NCBI GenBank assembly: GCA_016748015.1
Contig: JAAOMT010000270.1
Coordinates: 1 to 52,465 of the forward strand
DNA: 52,465 bases
Source: Geosiphon pyriformis
Taxonomy: Eukaryota > Glomeromycota > Glomeromycetes > Archaeosporales > Geosiphonaceae
Reading direction: 5' to 3'
Shown: positions 49,304 to 52,465 of the stretch, in pieces
How positions within the stretch are numbered: the stretch's first letter is position 1
How the letters are laid out: each line of letters begins with the position of its first letter
Program-made: the position numbers and the translations under genes
Notes under the pieces: generated by a model
The model's database searches: none
Told to the model about the DNA's origin: nothing
The model's input: the letters and a program-made list of their open reading frames with translations, nothing else

Positions 49304-50443
49304 AAAAGTGTCGTTCAACACTCGAGTAAATTTATCACATGAAAGTGATTATGATTATGATTATGATGGCTATTGGAACCGATCGAAATCATTTGAAAAA
49401 CATCATAAAAGCAACACATCATCTAAAAAATGTTTACTCTGATCGGATAATCTGTTTATGGGAAAATTGAAAAAAATCACTCTTTTCGCTAATGAAGCAT
49501 CTTGTTTAAATCTGGTCAACGATCAAGACGTTATAAAAATTGACTGTTGAATTTATGATATTAGCATCTTACATTATATACTATATGATTAATTCCCCAA
49601 AATTTCTTTTTTCTAAAATTCAAATCTCAATCGTCTATCTTAGCGAAAATAACAAATATACGTAAAAACCAAATTTTCTTGGTCCAGATTCGTGACAAAG
49701 AGTTAGATTTAGAAGTTACCTCAGAAAAATGACTCCAAACGCGATACAAAAGTATAAATGATCTGATGATCGATAAAAATTTTTCCCTTAAATTTCAACT
49801 TGGGTGGACAGAGTTAAGGCGTCAAATTGACCATAGATGAAAAGGAATTCCGCCAGCACATAATTTGAGTTTTGTTGGACATGGCCTTGGTGGTGGTACA
49901 TAAATATTTATATTTTGATCGAATCTCTTGACAAGACCCATCTAATTGACATTAATTTTTAGTGTTTACTGTACTTGGAGCTTTCGAACTCTTGACAATA
50001 AAAGCGGCTGAATTATCTCAGATTAAAGTTTACACATATGGTGAACCTCGATTCGGAAACTACCAATTCGCTCATAAGCTAAATTCCTCTAAGAATCTAA
50101 AAATATATTATAATAATTTTATACCCAAGTATCCAAAGAGTTATCAGAAAGCATAATATTTACACCATGGACAGGAGCTTGGATATCGTCAAAAGATTGT
50201 GGCTGTGCTACTACCGATAATAATAATGGGGATGATTTCAACATTTATTTATGCTCAGGCCCCAAATCCACGAGAGGGATAAAGTTGAAAAGCCAAATAA
50301 GTTGTTATAGAATTAAAATTTAGTTTTTAATCTGAACAATTCTTTAACAATTATTAACCATTTTTTATATATTTAGAAATGCATCGAATGAAGAAGCTTT
50401 CGCATCACAATGTCCTCTTATGGTAACAATCAATAATTCTTAA
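49304..50443 (+). pseudogene. Class 3 lipase-like pseudogene, elbow GHGLG
   Basis: The N-terminal part is VNLSHESDYDYDYDGYWNRS, a TGA, then MGKLKKITLFANEASCLNLV. After an intron-like gap come VQIRDKELDLEV, FQLGWTELRRQIDHR, a TGA, and NLSFVGHGLGG, with the exon ending at 49895. A 67-nt intron (49896-49962) has the same position and phase as in the other two copies. Then VFTVLGAFELLTIKAAELSQ, IKVYTYGEPRFGNYQFAHKL and YYNNFIPKYPKSY lead to TAA. A shifted frame continues FTPWTGAWISSKDCGC and IYLCSGPK, and a last piece NASNEEAFASQCPLMVTINN ends at 50443. The nucleophile is Gly (GGC) and the Asp of the usual YNDxxP motif is Asn (AAT). In-frame TGA codons and a late frame shift make a full product unlikely. 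Confidence 0.75.
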
Positions 50444-51307
50444 ATGGCCATTTTTTTTACTATTAAAAATAATGACACTAAAATTAAATTTAATCCCGAT
50501 AATTAAATTTTTCTAGAAAATATTTATTTAGATATATTGTCTATTTAACTAAATCTAAGGCTTCACTATTTTTAAATAAAAAGGTTTAAAACTTGAAGTA
50601 ATTAAAATTTTATTTTGGCCTTGCTTACATTGAAAAATTATTTCAGCGTGGATTTAATTGAGGCAAATTAAAATAAAATTATCAAATCCCAATAAAATTT
50701 GTTTTTCAATTTAAAATTCTAGTTTTAATTAAAAATAAATACTCACATTTTCTCATTTAAAGCTTATGGACATAAAAATATTTCCAAATTAATACTGACC
50801 ATAAAATATTTTATTCATGCTGATCAAATTAATATATTTCGATAGCAAGGGCAGAGAGTTTTCGTTTTACACGGTGAAAAAGTATATTAAGCATGTTCAA
50901 TATTACCTATTTTAATATTTAAATCCGTACTTGTGTAAAAAAGATCTCAAGAATATTTGATCAGCGGTTTAAAAATAAGTTATTATTGCTTGGACTTATG
51001 CTAATATTAGCAATTCTTAAAGTTATTACCGAACTATTATCATTTAAAAATACTTATATTAATTACAATTATTTATTATACATTAGGTTTTTTAAATATT
51101 TTATATCGATCATTTCAAATTTCTGAATTAGATTTCAATAGGCTTAAACAATAAACAGTAAATAACAAGAGATTATCAGAATTGGCAACGGGTGAACAAT
51201 TTTGCCATTGTAAAAACCCTTCCCTGATAACTTTGTTATATACTGATATAAGTTTTATACCTATATAGACTAGATGGATATAGAAAAGATAATTGACAAA
51301 AATGACC
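50444..51307. other. Non-coding stretch
   Basis: No gene recognised. The minus-strand frame at 51115-51309 has no supporting context. Composition begins to rise in G+C towards 51300, where the repeat-rich right flank starts. Confidence 0.5.
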
Positions 51308-51421
51308 ACCCCCTCCCGCTCTTCACTCCTGTAAGAAATCTTAAACTACAACTACTCCCTCCCGCTTTTCACTCTTGTAAGAATTCTTAAACTACCCCCC
51401 TCCCACTCTTTATTCTTGGAA
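51308..51421. repeat. Pyrimidine-rich tandem repeat, about 2.5 copies of 41-46 bp
   Basis: ccctcccgct at 51311 and 51357 and ccctcccact at 51398 start three related units, each continuing into cactc(c/t)tgtaaga-like and cttaaactac-like blocks. It marks the transition from A+T-rich interior to the G+C-richer right flank. Confidence 0.75.
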
Positions 51422-51520
51422 GGCATAAATAACAGACTAACATTATCAATTCCTCACCACGTAACCCTAAAATTTAATTCAGTTATTTGATGATCGATTG
51501 TTCATGATTTTCTATTCCGT

Positions 51521-51900
51521 ATTCATTGGCTATTTGAACGTTGAATTGCGAATTACTAGTGGGTGATGGTTATTTGAATGTTGAAATCGCGCATTTTTGG
51601 TGGCCAGTGGTTATTCGAATGTTGAGTTGCGAATTATTGGTAGGTGGTTATATTTGAATGTTGAAGTCGTGCATTTTTGATGGCCGGTGGTTATTCGAAT
51701 GTTGAGTTGCGAATTATTGATGGCTGGTGGTCATTCGAATGTTGAGTTGCGAATTATTGATGGCCGGTGGTTATTCGAATGTTGAGTTGCGAAATATTGA
51801 TGGCCGGTGGCTATTCGAATGTTGAGTTGCGAATTATTGTTGGCCGGTGGCTATTCGAATATTTAGTTGTGAATTATTGGTGGGTGGTGGTTATCCGTCA
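51521..51900. repeat. 40-bp tandem repeat, about 9.5 copies
   Basis: Units with the core tattcgaatgttgagttgcg followed by aattattgatggccggtgg begin at about 51531, 51571, 51612, 51651, 51692, 51732, 51772, 51812 and 51852, with a partial tenth at 51892. Spacing is 39-41 bp. Units in the middle (51692-51812) are nearly identical and the outer ones more diverged. Copies 2 and 4 share a variant (gaaatcgcgcattttt and gaagtcgtgcattttt), hinting at an older 80-bp period. The array directly abuts the right 28S fragment. Confidence 0.93.
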
Positions 51901-51908
51901 ATTGTTGG

Positions 51909-52045
51909 TGTCAAACTAGAGTCAAGATCAATAGAGTCTTCTTTTCCCGCCGATTTTGCCAAGCCCGTTCCCTTGGCTGTGGTTTCACTAGATAGTAGAT
52001 AGGAAGAGTTTAACCCATGATGCACATCAATAACCGTAAGTGGAA
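51909..52045 (-). pseudogene. Decayed 28S rRNA fragment (3'-ward half), antisense
   Basis: The plus strand matches the complement of eukaryotic large-subunit rRNA over gtcaaactagagtcaag (51910), gtcttcttttcccgccgat (51936) and ccgttcccttggctgtggtt with tcactagatagtagatagg (51965-52003). After a gap, cccatgatgcacatcaataa (52014-52033) corresponds to the next conserved rRNA block and runs straight into the satellite. Most differences from the rRNA I remember are C/T or G/A changes. In rRNA order this block lies 3' of the left-end fragment. The open frame across it (51891-52088, minus) is spurious. Functional rRNA is excluded by the satellite interruption. Confidence 0.88.
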
Positions 52046-52465
52046 GCAGACATTCGGCAGAACGGGTGCACGCACAGAGGTATAACAATTCATGTCATTG
52101 ACCGTAAGTGGAAGCAGACATTCGGAAGAACGAGTGCACGCACAGAGGTATAACAATTCATGTCATTGACCGTAAGTGGAAGCAGACATTCGGAAGAACG
52201 AGTGCACGCACAGAGGTATAACAATTCATGTCATTGACCGTAAGTGGAAGCAGACATTCGGAAGAACGAGTGCACGCACAGAGGTATAACAATTAATGTC
52301 ATTGACCGTAAGTGGAAGCAGACATTCGGAAGAATGGGTGCACGCACAGAGGTATAACAATTCATGTCATTGACCGTAAGTGGAAGCAGACATTCGGAAG
52401 AATGGGTGCACGCACAGAGGTATAACAATTCATGTCATTGACCGTAAGTGGAAGCAGACATTCGG
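52046..52465. repeat. 68-bp satellite array, right end
   Basis: A partial first unit (from about 52028, sharing sequence with the 28S block) is followed by full units starting at 52068, 52136, 52204, 52272 and 52340 and a truncated one at 52408 that stops at the window edge. The sequence and orientation are those of the left array. Here the inner first unit is again the most diverged (cattcggcagaacgggt). The alternating dimer seen at the left end is not obvious here; only the unit at 52272 carries the aattaatgtcatt version. Confidence 0.97.

Noticed and set aside
51909-52068. R2/R1 retrotransposon insertion in the 28S gene
   Set aside because: The interruption lies in the target region of these elements, but no reverse transcriptase or endonuclease reading frame or poly-A 3' end is present, only the satellite.
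51891-52088. 65-codon minus-strand open frame at the right end
   Set aside because: It runs through satellite and 28S pseudogene sequence; no coding signal.
1-52465. Proof of circularity by end overlap
   Set aside because: The last unit stops 58 bases into the 68-bp repeat and the first base starts a unit, so the ends do not join in phase as given; a repeat-based overlap would not be unique evidence anyway.

Overview
The window looks like nuclear DNA of an arbuscular mycorrhizal fungus (Glomeromycotina) or a close relative. This is inferred from the combination of strong A+T richness, short GT-AG introns (mostly 57-107 nt) and gene families typical of that group: BTB-BACK-TLDc proteins, Sel1-repeat and kinase-like relics, class 3 lipase-like proteins and small secreted proteins. 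No database search was possible, so species and accession are not claimed.

Layout. The two ends are G+C-richer than the interior and mirror each other. Both carry the same 68-bp satellite in the same orientation (1-558 and about 52028-52465). On its inner side each satellite touches a decayed antisense piece of the large-subunit (28S) rRNA gene. The right end holds the part that lies 3' in the rRNA and the left end the part that lies 5', so reading across end-to-start gives one collinear 28S pseudogene interrupted by the satellite. The satellite unit itself resembles the 28S segment it replaces, around the known R2/R1 retrotransposon target region. The window may therefore be one unit of a circle or long tandem array, or it may lie between two copies of a dispersed pseudo-rDNA locus.

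Interior. There are three plausible intact spliced genes: a secreted or anchored class 3 lipase-like protein with a poly-Asn tract (10883-12531), a seven-membrane-segment protein (14923-15884, minus) and a small secreted Cys-rich protein (21696-22280). A fourth gene, BTB-BACK-TLDc (38165-39383), is open over most of its length but has lost the core of its BTB domain. Most other recognisable coding sequence is relic: a multi-exon family of unknown function (6269-8363), two traces (9736-10449), a kinase N-lobe fragment (33405-33617), minus-strand relics (35398-37284), a Sel1-repeat relic (42867-43317) and two more lipase-like pseudogenes (40203-41391 minus; 49304-50443).

About 23.8-33.4 kb is an extreme A+T block (roughly 10% G+C in hand-counted lines). 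It contains a DDE transposase eroded almost only by C-to-T and G-to-A type changes, an inverted pair of related segments and a direct pair of related segments.

A shared theme is the lipase-like family. All three copies keep the fold signatures and one intron position inside the nucleophile elbow, yet none has serine at the nucleophile position (GFDSG, GHAIG, GHGLG). No operon-like co-operation between genes is evident. The region reads as gene-poor, repeat-rich accessory DNA with a few surviving genes.
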